Shown here: positions 17,781 to 26,356 of the stretch, one piece after another
Position numbering within the stretch: the stretch's first letter is position 1
Layout: every line of letters begins with the position of its first letter
Source: Tepidimonas alkaliphilus
GTDB taxonomy: Bacteria > Pseudomonadota > Gammaproteobacteria > Burkholderiales > Burkholderiaceae_C
Assembly (NCBI RefSeq): GCF_007556595.1
Contig: NZ_VJNB01000001.1
Location: 372,001 to 436,000, forward strand
Length of the DNA stretch: 64,000 nucleotides
Direction of reading: 5' to 3'
Made by a program: the position numbers and the translations under genes
Notes under the pieces: generated by a model
What the model was told of the DNA's origin: nothing
What the model saw: only the letters and a program-made list of their open reading frames with translations
Databases searched by the model: none

Positions 17781-19169
17781 TCACTCCTTGACAGGGGCCT
17801 GGGCCGTGGCCGCCGCGGTGGCGGTGGCGCGACCCGGCAGGGTGGACAGGATGTAGGCCGCCAGCGCCTGCGCCTCGTCGGCGCGCAGCGGGATCTGCGG
17901 CATGTACAGCGTGTTGCCGCTGGCCAGCGCCGCCTGCAGGTACTCGGCGACCTCGCCTTCGCTGGCGGCGGGGCTGAAGTAGCGCGCCAGCGGGCGCATG
18001 CCGGTGGCCGACAGCGAGTGGCAGTTGGAGCAGGCCGCCAGCGCCAGCGCCCGGCCGGCCTCGACGCGGTTGCCGTCGCGCACGGTGCGCAGCTCCTGCG
18101 GGATGAAGGCGTGCGTGGCCAGCCAGCCGTGCGCCTCGAGCTTGGGGATCTCGGACTTCACGCCCATGCCGGGCACGTCGCGGCCGACCACCTGGTTGGA
18201 GTAGACGTACTGCCCGGCCACCCACGGCTTGCGCACCGACTCGCGCGCCACTTCCTCCGGCCACAGGCCCACCACCAGGATGGCCACCGTCATCGCGGCG
18301 GCCAGCCCCGGCATCAGCAGGCGCGGCTGCGCCCAGGTCAGCGCGAAGTACAGCACCGTGCCGCCCACCGCCACCGCCAGCATGACGGGGAAGCGCTCCG
18401 GCAGGCGGTTTTCCAGCACGATCGCGGCGGTCTCGGGCAGCGTGCTCAGGTACCACTGCAGCATCGCCACGCCGGCCAGCGCCGAGACGATGCCCACCAC
18501 CGATAGCGTGCGCGCCACACGGCGCTTGAGCTCGGCGTCCTCAAAGCGCGCGGCGACGATGCCGCCGACCACCGCCATGATGGTGAACATGAAGGCGGTG
18601 CGCATGCCCAGGTGCGCGAAGGTGTTGCCGCCGTAGAAGGCGTTAAGCACGCCGCCGGTCTCGGCCCACTCGGGGCGGCCGGGCCACATCATGAAGCTCA
18701 AGATGCCGACGATGATCAGCATCGTCGTGTAAGACGTCAGACCGAAGATCACCGCGATGCGGGTGTGCGTGCGCACATCGACCTTGCCGACCAGATACAC
18801 CAGCATGTAAACGCCGGCCACTTCAATCACGAAGAACACCCATTCGGTGGCCCACATCCACACAAAGCTGTGGATCAGCGCCGAGATCCCGCGCGGGCTG
18901 GCCACGGTGGTCGAGTACCAAATGCCCGGGCCGGTGATGGAGCCCAGCACGTAGCTGAACACCAGCAGGAACATGCCGTAGCGGCGCACAAATTCCAGCA
19001 ACCCGGGCTGGTTGGTGCGGTAGGCATGGTTGACGAGCCAGGCGAAGAAGATCGCGGCCGCCACCGAGGTGTGGGAAAACAGCACGTGGGCCGTGGCGAT
19101 GATGCCGACGATCCATCCGCTGCCCACGCTGGTGTCGAGCCAGGTCGGGTACAAGCCGATGAGGTCCAT
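17781..19169 (-). CDS. Cytochrome bd-superfamily (CydA-like) oxidase subunit with fused haem c domain
   Basis: A 462-residue inner-membrane protein. The first about 310 residues hold eight or nine helices in CydA-like order: GWIVGIIATAHVLFSHTSVA with candidate haem-ligand His residues, MWATEWVFFVIEVAGVYM with two Glu in one helix, and GNTFAHLGMRTAFMF with another His. The quinol-loop GRQPW motif of ordinary cytochrome bd is absent. A C-terminal cytochrome c domain carries CSNCH at 380-384 and a candidate axial Met in YMPQIP. This layout fits the OR-C branch of the bd superfamily, which is thought to take electrons from cytochrome c. First gene of the FccB operon; AGGAG precedes the ATG. Confidence 0.72.
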   Translation of the reverse strand: MDLIGLYPTWLDTSVGSGWIVGIIATAHVLFSHTSVAAAIFFAWLVNHAYRTNQPGLLEFVRRYGMFLLVFSYVLGSITGPGIWYSTTVASPRGISALIHSFVWMWATEWVFFVIEVAGVYMLVYLVGKVDVRTHTRIAVIFGLTSYTTMLIIVGILSFMMWPGRPEWAETGGVLNAFYGGNTFAHLGMRTAFMFTIMAVVGGIVAARFEDAELKRRVARTLSVVGIVSALAGVAMLQWYLSTLPETAAIVLENRLPERFPVMLAVAVGGTVLYFALTWAQPRLLMPGLAAAMTVAILVVGLWPEEVARESVRKPWVAGQYVYSNQVVGRDVPGMGVKSEIPKLEAHGWLATHAFIPQELRTVRDGNRVEAGRALALAACSNCHSLSATGMRPLARYFSPAASEGEVAEYLQAALASGNTLYMPQIPLRADEAQALAAYILSTLPGRATATAAATAQAPVKE

Positions 19170-19243
19170 GGGTTGTTGCTCCTGTTGCCGATTCGCGGTG
19201 GAAACGGGGAATGCCGCTCGATACCGCGGGTGGTATGGCCTGT

Positions 19244-19260
19244 TACAAAAAGCATGCCAA
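19244..19260 (-). promoter_or_regulatory. Candidate sigma-54 promoter of the oxidase-FccB operon
   Basis: Minus strand TTGGCATGCTTTTTGTA against consensus YTGGCACG-N4-TTGCW: the -24 GG and spacing are right, with one mismatch in the -24 box (T for C) and one in the -12 box (TTGTA). It lies 74 bp before the first start codon. Weaker than the site at 12366-12382 because the -12 GC is GT, but supported by the upstream dyad. Confidence 0.5.
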
Positions 19261-19355
19261 CCCCAGCCCGGGGATGTATCACCTGCGCAGGCGTTGCGGC
19301 GCAGGGCCTTCAGGCGGTGGGGCGGGGGCCGGCCGCGGGGGTGAGGGCGGAATGA

Positions 19356-19371
19356 CTGTCAAAGTTGGCAG
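19356..19371. promoter_or_regulatory. Candidate activator-binding dyad (FisR-type site 2)
   Basis: CTGTCAAAGTTGGCAG, matching the dyad at 12455-12470 at 13 of 16 positions with the same TTGGCAG half. It lies 95 bp upstream of the candidate sigma-54 -24 box at 19260. The surrounding 19170-19384 gap otherwise holds only the promoter and no gene. Confidence 0.55.
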
Positions 19372-19384
19372 ACAGGATGGCGCG

Positions 19385-20536
19385 TCAGGGGCATCGAGAT
19401 GTACCGATGCTTGGATTGCCGTCGACTTGCACAGTGGCGGACGGGTGCTTCGCTGGCTGCCCGCGACTCGTTGGCGTCGGCGGTCTCTCGGTATGCCTGC
19501 GTGTCACTCGCAGCCCGTGCGCTGGCACCGCTTGCGCCAAGGCGTCGAAGTCGAGCCGCGCCGGCCCGCCGTGCCCGAACGGGTGGCGCACGAAGCGCGG
19601 CAGGATCAGGGGCCCCAGGCAGCAACCGCCGTACGGCGGCAGCGGCTGCTCGCCGCACGGGTTGGTGGCCTCGATGCGCGCGATCGCGCGCAAGTTGTTG
19701 TCGCGCTGGATGGCGTCGAGGAACAACACGCCCGGCTCGGCGCAGTCGTAGGCCGCGCGCATGACCACCTCCCACAGCACGCGCCGGTACACCCACAGGC
19801 CATCGGCCCTACGCGCCGCCCCGGCGGCCTTGCGCTCGTCCGACGGCTCGACGCGGTGCACCAGCTCCCACTCGGCGCCGGCCTGCACGGCGGCCTCGAT
19901 GAAGGCGTCCGGCACCGCGACCGAGACGTTGAAGGGGCTCCACCGCCCCGGCGTGCGTTTGGCGGTGACGAACTCGAGCACGTCGGGGTGGTCGATGCGC
20001 AGCACCGCCATTTGAGCGCCGGGGCGCACACCGTCTCCAGCCACCGCCGAGGCCATGCGCTCGAAGGCGTCGACGCAGGCGCACGGGCCGCCCGCCGGCG
20101 CGGTGGGGTTCGGCCGAGCGTCGCGCGGCCGGACGCGGGAAAAGTCGCAGCCGACGCCCCCGCCCAGGCGCAGCGTCTCGCCCGCCTCGCGCAGCGCGGC
20201 CTCCAGCCCCGGGTAACCGTCCGCATCCGTGCCGTGCAGGGCATCCCCCAGCGGCTGCACGAAGCAGTTCACCAGCGTCGCCGGCGTGCCGCGGCCCGCC
20301 GCGCTCATGATGCGGCCGGCGCCGATCGCCCCGGCGGCCAGGTGCTGGCGGAAGCGCCGCGCCCAAAGTGTCCGCCGATCCGCCGGCTGGGCCGCGGCCA
20401 CGGCCCGTGCGACACGCCCGAACACGTCGTCCGGCCCCCGCTCGCCCGGCGCAAGGTCGCGCTGCCGCAGCACCTTCACGCTGATCGGCTGGGGCGGCAG
20501 CAGCGGCAGCACCTCGTCGGCGGGTGTGCAGTCCAT
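19385..20536 (-). pseudogene. nrdJ: Truncated class II (B12-dependent) ribonucleotide reductase
   Basis: The frame from MDCTPADEVLPLLPPQPISV reads as the N-terminal part of an adenosylcobalamin-dependent ribonucleotide reductase, which makes deoxynucleotides. Family stretches include TLVNCFVQPLGDALHG, ALREAGETLRLGGGVGCDFS, AGDGVRPGAQMAVLRIDHPD, EPGVLFLDAIQRDNN and the active-site region ATNPCGEQPLPPYGGCCLG. Similarity stops at about LDFDALAQAV (near 19520) and the frame then runs about 45 unrelated codons to its stop. Several hundred C-terminal residues, including the rest of the barrel and the C-terminal cysteines, are missing, so the product cannot be functional. Probably a deletion remnant. 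Confidence 0.8.
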
Positions 20537-20696
20537 GGGGACTCTGCGGCATCGGCCGAGCTGATTACACCACCGCTGCCGCGCCCCCGAAAGGATCGAC
20601 TTGGGAACGTGGGAATTTCGCGGCGACCACCCCGCAGGCTCATACCTCGTTGGACAAGACTCACGCTTGACGGCCGCTTCGCCTGGCTCTAGGATG

Positions 20697-20717
20697 AAGT
20701 AGTTCTCAACACTACTT
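20697..20717. promoter_or_regulatory. Inverted repeat, likely operator of the toxin-antitoxin operon
   Basis: AAGTAGT-N7-ACTACTT, a perfect 7-bp dyad ending 11 bp before the antitoxin start. Antitoxins of the Phd/YefM type repress their own operon through such palindromes; binding here is inferred. Confidence 0.55.
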
Positions 20718-20728
20718 TTGGCGGCGCC

Positions 20729-20965
20729 ATGAAGACACTGACGGCCAGCGAAGCCAACCGGCATTTCTCCCATCTGCTGCGCCAGGTCGCCGAGGGCGAG
20801 GTGGTCACCATCGTCTCGCGCGGCAAGACAGTGGCCACGATCCTGCCTGCCCGGCCAGATCACTTCGAGCGGCAGCGCGCGCGTCAGCGGCTGCTTGCGC
20901 GGCTGCACCAGCAACCCGCCAGCAGCGCACGCAACTGGACACGCGATGAGTTGTACGAAGGCTGA
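20729..20965 (+). CDS. Phd/YefM-type antitoxin
   Basis: A 78-residue antitoxin. The start MKTLTASEANRHFSHLLRQV followed by GEVVTIVSRGKTVATILP is the DNA-binding fold of Phd/YefM proteins; the C-terminal 40 residues (RARQRLLARLHQQPASSARN) would wrap the toxin. It lies 5 bp before the PIN toxin gene and behind a palindromic operator. Confidence 0.85.
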   Translation: MKTLTASEANRHFSHLLRQVAEGEVVTIVSRGKTVATILPARPDHFERQRARQRLLARLHQQPASSARNWTRDELYEG

Positions 20966-20970
20966 CCGCC

Positions 20971-21411
20971 GTGCGTGTGGCGCTCGATACCAACGTGTTG
21001 GCGTATGCTGAGGGCGTCGGTGATGCGGCACGCTGCGTGCAGGCTCGGCAGTGGGTCGAGCGCTTGGAGGGCCATGACGTCATCCTGCCGGCGCAGGCGT
21101 TGGGGGAGCTTGTCCGCGTGCTCACCCGCAAGGCTGGCCGCGATGCGAGCGTGGTGCGCCAAGACGTTTTGAGCTGGGCCGACAGCTTTGAGGTGGCCGA
21201 CTCGACCTGGCCGGCATTTGAGGCAGCGCTGGACTTAACCGTCGACCATCAGTTGCCCATCTGGGACGCCTTGATTCTGGCCGTCTCGGCGCAAGCGCGC
21301 TGTCGAGTGCTGCTATCGGAAGACTTCCAGCATGGCTTCACCTGGCGGGGGGTCACCGTGCTCGACCCCTTCGCCGAGCCGCATCCGCTGCTTGCCTCCC
21401 TGCTTGGCTAG
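20971..21411 (+). CDS. vapC: VapC-like PIN-domain toxin
   Basis: A 146-residue PIN-domain ribonuclease toxin, GTG start. Metal-binding acidic residues are seen in MRVALDTNVLAYA (Asp6), ALGELV (Glu), IWDALIL (Asp) and LLSEDFQHGF (Asp), which is a complete set. Expected to cleave tRNA or other RNA when the antitoxin is degraded; the target cannot be told. Co-transcribed with the antitoxin. Confidence 0.88.
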   Translation: MRVALDTNVLAYAEGVGDAARCVQARQWVERLEGHDVILPAQALGELVRVLTRKAGRDASVVRQDVLSWADSFEVADSTWPAFEAALDLTVDHQLPIWDALILAVSAQARCRVLLSEDFQHGFTWRGVTVLDPFAEPHPLLASLLG

Positions 21412-21432
21412 CAGCGAGCCGGGCCTGACCGA

Positions 21433-21519
21433 ATGCTGGATGCGGTGCTGGATGAGCTGGAAAGCGTCAAGGCGCGCATCCGCGCGCGCGGCGAGCCCAT
21501 CTCCGGCGAACTCAAGTAA
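21433..21519 (+). CDS. Small ORF of 28 codons, possible remnant
   Basis: MLDAVLDELESVKARIRARG and eight more residues, directly after the toxin gene. An amphipathic, charged peptide with no clear ribosome-binding site. It may be a fragment of a larger gene or of another antitoxin. I do not recognise it. Confidence 0.25.
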   Translation: MLDAVLDELESVKARIRARGEPISGELK

Positions 21520-21662
21520 CCAAGCCCGCCACGGCGTCAGCAGCGGGAGTTGAGCAGACCTTGCTTAGCATCGAGCTGTCCGCAGCCCCGCATTAGGCGG
21601 GTTGCCCGAACCCGCGTGACGCAAGGTTGCGTCATGGTAAGGTCGGATGCGGATGAAAGGGA

Positions 21663-22781
21663 ATGCAGGTGGAAGGGCCCACTTGTCCGCGTGAGGCTGC
21701 ACCGACGGTGGCTGCCAGCGACCTCGACTGGATGAAGGAAGCGCTGGCGCTGGCCCGCCAGGCTGCGCGCGCCGGCGAGGTGCCGGTGGGCGCGGTGGTC
21801 GTGCACCAGGGACGCGTGATCGGGCGGGGCCACAACCAGCCGGTGAGCCGCCACGATCCCACGGCCCACGCCGAGATCGTCGCGCTGCGGCAGGCGGCGC
21901 AGATGCTGGGCAATTACCGCCTGGACGACTGCACTTTGTATGTGACGTTGGAGCCGTGCGCAATGTGCGCGCAGGCGGCGCTGCATGCGCGGCTGGCGCG
22001 GGTGGTGTATGGCGCGCGCGAGCCGCGCAGCGGCGCTGCCGGGTCGGTGGTGAATCTGTTTGCGCTACCGGCGCTGAACGCGCACACCCAGGTGCTCGGC
22101 GGCGTGCTGGCCGAGCCGGCGGCGGCGCTGCTGCAGGATTTTTTTCGTCAACGCCGTGCGCAGCAGCGCGCGCAGGCAGTGCCGCTGCGCGACGACGCGC
22201 TGCGCACGCCGCAGGCGGCGTTCGACGCGGCGTGGGCGCTGGCGCAGCAGGCCGGTCTGCGCCGTGACGAGGTTTCACGCCACTGGCAGCACGAGGTGGC
22301 GGCGCTGCAGGGCCTGAGACTGCACGCGCTGGATGTAGGCGACGCCTCAGCGTTGACGGCGGATCTGTGCCTGCACGGCCCGTATGGCTGGTGGCCGCAG
22401 TGGCTGCCGTGGCTGCTGGCGCGCGGCGCATTGGGGGGGCGCTGCCTGGCGCCGGATCTGATCGGCTTTGGTCAAAGCGACAAGCCCAAGAAGGAGCTAT
22501 GGCACACCCCGGAGCGCCACGCCGCGGTGCTGGCCGACTGGCTCGACACGCTGGGCGTGCGGGAGGTGCGCCTGTGGCTGGCGCCCGGGGCCGAGGCGTT
22601 GCTGCCGGCATTGCAGGCGGCGCTGGGCGCCCGGCTGGCGCGGGTCGAGGTGGTGGATGCAGCCCAGTTGCTGCCAAGCGGGCCGTGGCAGCAGGCGCCG
22701 TTTCCGGACGCCGGCCACTGCGCCGGGCCACGCGCCTGGGCCGGCTGGCGGCTCGCCTCCACCACCGGCGCGGCACGATAA
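21663..22781 (+). CDS. tadA: tRNA adenosine(34) deaminase TadA with a C-terminal hydrolase-like extension
   Basis: Residues about 20-170 are TadA, which converts A34 to inosine in tRNA-Arg(ACG): the zinc/catalytic motif TAHAEIVALR (His, Glu) and PCAMC (two Cys) are intact. TadA is usually 150-190 residues; this protein has 372. Residues about 230-365 look like part of an alpha/beta hydrolase (CLAPDLIGFGQSDKPKKELW, then ADWLDTLGV), without a nucleophile elbow. The ATG at 21663 stands almost on the AAAGGGA site; the GTG two codons on (21669) has better spacing and may be the true start. Confidence 0.88.
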   Translation: MQVEGPTCPREAAPTVAASDLDWMKEALALARQAARAGEVPVGAVVVHQGRVIGRGHNQPVSRHDPTAHAEIVALRQAAQMLGNYRLDDCTLYVTLEPCAMCAQAALHARLARVVYGAREPRSGAAGSVVNLFALPALNAHTQVLGGVLAEPAAALLQDFFRQRRAQQRAQAVPLRDDALRTPQAAFDAAWALAQQAGLRRDEVSRHWQHEVAALQGLRLHALDVGDASALTADLCLHGPYGWWPQWLPWLLARGALGGRCLAPDLIGFGQSDKPKKELWHTPERHAAVLADWLDTLGVREVRLWLAPGAEALLPALQAALGARLARVEVVDAAQLLPSGPWQQAPFPDAGHCAGPRAWAGWRLASTTGAAR

Positions 22782-22788
22782 TGCGGCC

Positions 22789-23709
22789 ATGGCCTCCATC
22801 TACGTCTATTCCCCGAGCGGTGCGGTGCGCGACCGCGCCGGCCTGCGCCGCGCGCTGCGCCGCTTGCAGGCGGCTGGCCACGACGTGGTGCTGGACGAGG
22901 CGGCGCTGGCGCGGCACCAGCGCTTCGCCGGCGACGACGAGACCCGGCTGGCGGCGATCGCGCGTGCCGCAGCCAGCGGGGCTGACATCGCACTGACCAC
23001 CCGCGGCGGCTATGGACTCACGCGGCTGTTGCCGCGCCTGCCGTATGAGGCGATCGACGCGGCGGCGCGGCGCGGCATGGCGTGGGTGGGGCTGAGTGAC
23101 TTCACCGCGCTGCAGCTGGCCGTGCTGGCGCAGCGCGGCACGCCGACCTGGGCTGGCCCGGCCCTGCTGGAGGATTGGGCCGGCGCGACGGTGGACGAGA
23201 TCACCGCGGCGTGCTTCGACGATCTGGCCCGCGGGGTGGGGGAGGGGGCCGGCTGGCGGTTGCCGGCGGCGGACCTGCGCGCGTACCCCAATCTGGCGCA
23301 GGGTTGGCGGCTGCAGGGCGCCACGCTGTGGGGCGGCAACCTGTCGATCCTGGCCAACCTGGTTGGCACGCCGTTTCTGCCGGCGGTGGAGGGCGGCGTG
23401 CTGTTCCTGGAGGACGTCGGCGAGCACCCCTACCGCGTCGAGCGGATGCTGACGCAGCTGCTGCTGGCCGGCATCCTGCCGCGGCAGCGGGCGGTGCTGC
23501 TCGGGGCGTTCAACCGCTACACGCTCACGCCGCACGACCGCGGTTTTCGCCTGGAGACGGTGGTGCAGTGGTTGCGCGCGCAGCTGGGCGGCGTGCCGGT
23601 GCTGACCGGGCTGCCGTTCGGGCACGTCCCGACCAAGGTGGTGTTGCCGGTCGGCCGGCACGTCGAGCTGGTGGTGGAGGGGCGCGAGGCGCTGCTGTTC
23701 TGGGGTTGA
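22789..23709 (+). CDS. ldcA: Muramoyl-tetrapeptide LD-carboxypeptidase (peptidase family S66)
   Basis: A 306-residue cytoplasmic enzyme that removes the terminal D-Ala from recycled murein tetrapeptides. Seen: the N-terminal strand SIYVYSPSGAVRD, TTRGGYGLTRLLPRLPY, the nucleophile Ser in VGLSDFTALQ, WGGNLSILANLVGTPFLP, the Glu of LFLEDVGEHPYRVERM and the His of GLPFGHVPTK, which complete the Ser-Glu-His triad of the family. The ATG at 22789 is chosen since the fold starts right after it. Seven bp after tadA, so likely in one operon. Confidence 0.88.
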   Translation: MASIYVYSPSGAVRDRAGLRRALRRLQAAGHDVVLDEAALARHQRFAGDDETRLAAIARAAASGADIALTTRGGYGLTRLLPRLPYEAIDAAARRGMAWVGLSDFTALQLAVLAQRGTPTWAGPALLEDWAGATVDEITAACFDDLARGVGEGAGWRLPAADLRAYPNLAQGWRLQGATLWGGNLSILANLVGTPFLPAVEGGVLFLEDVGEHPYRVERMLTQLLLAGILPRQRAVLLGAFNRYTLTPHDRGFRLETVVQWLRAQLGGVPVLTGLPFGHVPTKVVLPVGRHVELVVEGREALLFWG

Positions 23710-23737
23710 GGGGCGTGGCGACCCCGCCCGGCATGCC

Positions 23738-26335
23738 TCATGCGGCAGGCGCGGCGGACTGGGCTGCGGCCTCGGCCACGCGGCGAGCCAAGTGCGCCAG
23801 CGCTTCCTCAACCTGATCGATCAGGATCAGCGCCAAATCCCCCGGCTGCAGCCGCGCCAGCGCCGCGTCGATGGCGGCGAACTCGCCGCGCATGGCGGTG
23901 TGCCAGCGTGTGCGCGGCGCGCCCTCCAGGCCGCGCCGCAGCAAGGCGATCGTTTCGCCGTCGGCGCGACCACGCTGGCAGGCGTCCTCATACAGCACGG
24001 CCTCGTCGAACACCTGGCCCAGCAACTGCGCTTGGGCGATGATGTCTTGGTCGCGCCGGTCGCCGGCGGCGCTGATGACGACGAGGCGCTTGGCCGCGGG
24101 CATCGCCTCCACCGTGCGGCACAGCGCGGCGATCGCGTCTGGGTTGTGGCCATAGTCAGCGATCACGGTGGCGCCGCGGTAGTCGAAGCGGTTGAAGCGC
24201 CCCGGCACCGCCTGCGCCGTGGCCTCAAAACTGGCCAGACCGCGGGCGATCGCTTCCCAGCTCACCCCCACCGCCCAGGCCGCCGCCACCGCGGCCATGG
24301 CGTTGTCCACTTGAAAAGCGATGCGTCCCGCATCGGTGAGGGGAATGTCGGCCAGCGGCAGCCGCACCTGCCGCGGCCCTTCCGCTGCCACGATCGCGCC
24401 CTGATCGACGAACACCACGCGCTTGCCCAGCGCCCGGTGCGTGGCCACCACCGGGTGGTGCGCGTCGGGGCCAAAATAGATGACCTGCCCGGGGCAGAAC
24501 GGCGCCATCGCGACGCAGTGCGGATCGGCGGCGTTGAGCACGGCGTAGCCGTCGGGCGCGACGTTTTGCACGATGACGCGCTTGAGCACCGCCACGTCTT
24601 CCGGGGTGGTGATGTAGTTCAAGCCCAGATGGTCGCCGGTGCCGATGTTGGTGACCACCGCCACATTGCAGCGGTCAAAGGCCAGTCCCTCGCGCAAAAT
24701 GCCGCCGCGGGCGGTTTCCAGCACCGCTGCTTCCACGTCCGGATGCGCCAGCAGTCGGCGCGCGCTCTTGGGGCCGGAGCAGTCGCCGCGGTCGATGGCG
24801 CGCCCCTCCACATACACCCCGTTGGTGTCGGTCAGGCCCACGCGCCAGCCGTGCGCGCGCAGCAGGTGCGCGGTCAGCCGCACGGTGGTGGTCTTGCCGT
24901 TGGTGCCGGTGACCGCCACCAGCGGGATGCGGCCATCCTCGCCGGGGGCGAACATGTGGTCGATGATGGCCTGCCCGACGTCGCGTCCTTTGCCGTAGGA
25001 GGGGCTCAGGTGCATGCGCAGGCCCGGGGCGGCGTTGACTTCCACGATGCCGCCCTGCTGGGCCTCCAGCGGCTGCATGACGCTTTGGCAGACCACATCG
25101 ACGCCGCAGACGTCCAGGCCGACCGTCATCGCCGCCAGCACCGCGCGCTGCGCCACCAGCGGATGCACTTCATCGGTGACGTCGGTGGCGCTGCCGCCGG
25201 TGGAGAGATTGGCGTTGTTGCGCAGCACCACGCGCTGGCCCAGCGCCGGCACGCTGTCGGGCGTGAGGCCCTGCTGCGCCAGCCGCTCCAGCGCAATGCC
25301 GTCGAGCCGGATGCGCGTCAGCGGCGTGGCGTGACCGTCGCCGCGGCGCGGGTCGGCGTTGACGCGTTCGACCAGCTCGCGCACGGTGTGCACGCCGTCG
25401 CCAATGACCAGCGGCGGGTCGCGCCGGGCAGCGGCCACCAGCCGGTTGCCGACGACCAGCAGGCGAAAGTCCACGCCGGGCAGGTAGCGCTCCACCATCA
25501 CCTCGTCGCTGTAGTGCCTGGCGGTCTCGTAAGCCGCCAACACCTGCTCGCGCCCCTGCACGTTGACGGTGACGCCCTTGCCTTGGTTGCCATCGCGCGG
25601 CTTGACGACCACCGCGCCGCCAAGCTCCTGCGCGGCGCGCCAGGCGTCTTCGGCGTCGCGCACCGGGCGGCCCAGCGGCACCGGAACGCCCACGGCGTGC
25701 AGCAGCTTTTTGGTCAGCTCTTTGTCCTGCGCGATCGACTCCGCGATGGCGCTGGTGCTGTCGCACTCGGCGGCCTGGATGCGCCGTTGCTTGGCGCCCC
25801 AACCCAGCTGCACCAGGCTGCCGCTGGTCAGCCGTCGATAGGGGATGCCGCGGCGCACCGCAGCCTCCACGATCGAGCGGGTGGAGGGGCCCAGGCGCAG
25901 ATCCTCATCGAGCTCTCGCAGGCGCGCCACCACCGCGTTGGCGTCAAACGGCGCGCCGTCGCGCGCGGCCTGCAGCAGCTTGAGCGCTTCGTCGAACGCG
26001 GCGCGACCAACTTCCTCGACGCTGTATTCCACCACCACCTGATAGACGCCAGCGTCCGGCGCGGCAATCGTGCGCGAAAAGCTCACTGGGCAGCCGGCTT
26101 CGATTTGCAGCATCAGCGCGCCCATCTCCAGCGCGTGCGCCGGGGTAAAAGCGCCCAACAGCTCCGGCTCGGGCAGGGCGGCCAGCACGGGCAGCCGCTC
26201 GCGCAGGCGGGCTTGAAAGTCGGGCCGCACGCTGGCATCGAGCTCATCGGGCGAGCACTGCACCGTGGCTTCCAGGGCGGTGTGGCGGCTCCACAAATTG
26301 GGCCCGCGCAGGGCCCGCAGACGCATGACCTTCAT
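23738..26335 (-). CDS. cphA: Cyanophycin synthetase CphA1
   Basis: An 865-residue enzyme that builds the nitrogen-storage polymer cyanophycin (poly-Asp backbone with Arg side groups) using ATP. An N-terminal domain is followed by an ATP-grasp domain (about 220-470: KELTKKLLHAVGVPVP, VVVKPRDGNQGKGVTVN, GGIVEVNAAPGLRMHL) that adds Asp, and a Mur-ligase-like domain with an intact P-loop VTGTNGKTTTVRLTAHLL that adds Arg. It ends with the ligase C-terminal domain (ATVIADYGHNPDAIAALC). Length is normal for CphA. It lies 21 bp downstream of cphA2 on the same strand. Confidence 0.95.
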   Translation of the reverse strand: MKVMRLRALRGPNLWSRHTALEATVQCSPDELDASVRPDFQARLRERLPVLAALPEPELLGAFTPAHALEMGALMLQIEAGCPVSFSRTIAAPDAGVYQVVVEYSVEEVGRAAFDEALKLLQAARDGAPFDANAVVARLRELDEDLRLGPSTRSIVEAAVRRGIPYRRLTSGSLVQLGWGAKQRRIQAAECDSTSAIAESIAQDKELTKKLLHAVGVPVPLGRPVRDAEDAWRAAQELGGAVVVKPRDGNQGKGVTVNVQGREQVLAAYETARHYSDEVMVERYLPGVDFRLLVVGNRLVAAARRDPPLVIGDGVHTVRELVERVNADPRRGDGHATPLTRIRLDGIALERLAQQGLTPDSVPALGQRVVLRNNANLSTGGSATDVTDEVHPLVAQRAVLAAMTVGLDVCGVDVVCQSVMQPLEAQQGGIVEVNAAPGLRMHLSPSYGKGRDVGQAIIDHMFAPGEDGRIPLVAVTGTNGKTTTVRLTAHLLRAHGWRVGLTDTNGVYVEGRAIDRGDCSGPKSARRLLAHPDVEAAVLETARGGILREGLAFDRCNVAVVTNIGTGDHLGLNYITTPEDVAVLKRVIVQNVAPDGYAVLNAADPHCVAMAPFCPGQVIYFGPDAHHPVVATHRALGKRVVFVDQGAIVAAEGPRQVRLPLADIPLTDAGRIAFQVDNAMAAVAAAWAVGVSWEAIARGLASFEATAQAVPGRFNRFDYRGATVIADYGHNPDAIAALCRTVEAMPAAKRLVVISAAGDRRDQDIIAQAQLLGQVFDEAVLYEDACQRGRADGETIALLRRGLEGAPRTRWHTAMRGEFAAIDAALARLQPGDLALILIDQVEEALAHLARRVAEAAAQSAAPAA

Positions 26336-26356
26336 CGAGGCGATCCTTCTGCAGGG

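Noticed and set aside
19385-20536. Ribonucleotide reductase as a working gene
   Set aside because: The C-terminal half is missing and the frame ends in unrelated sequence.
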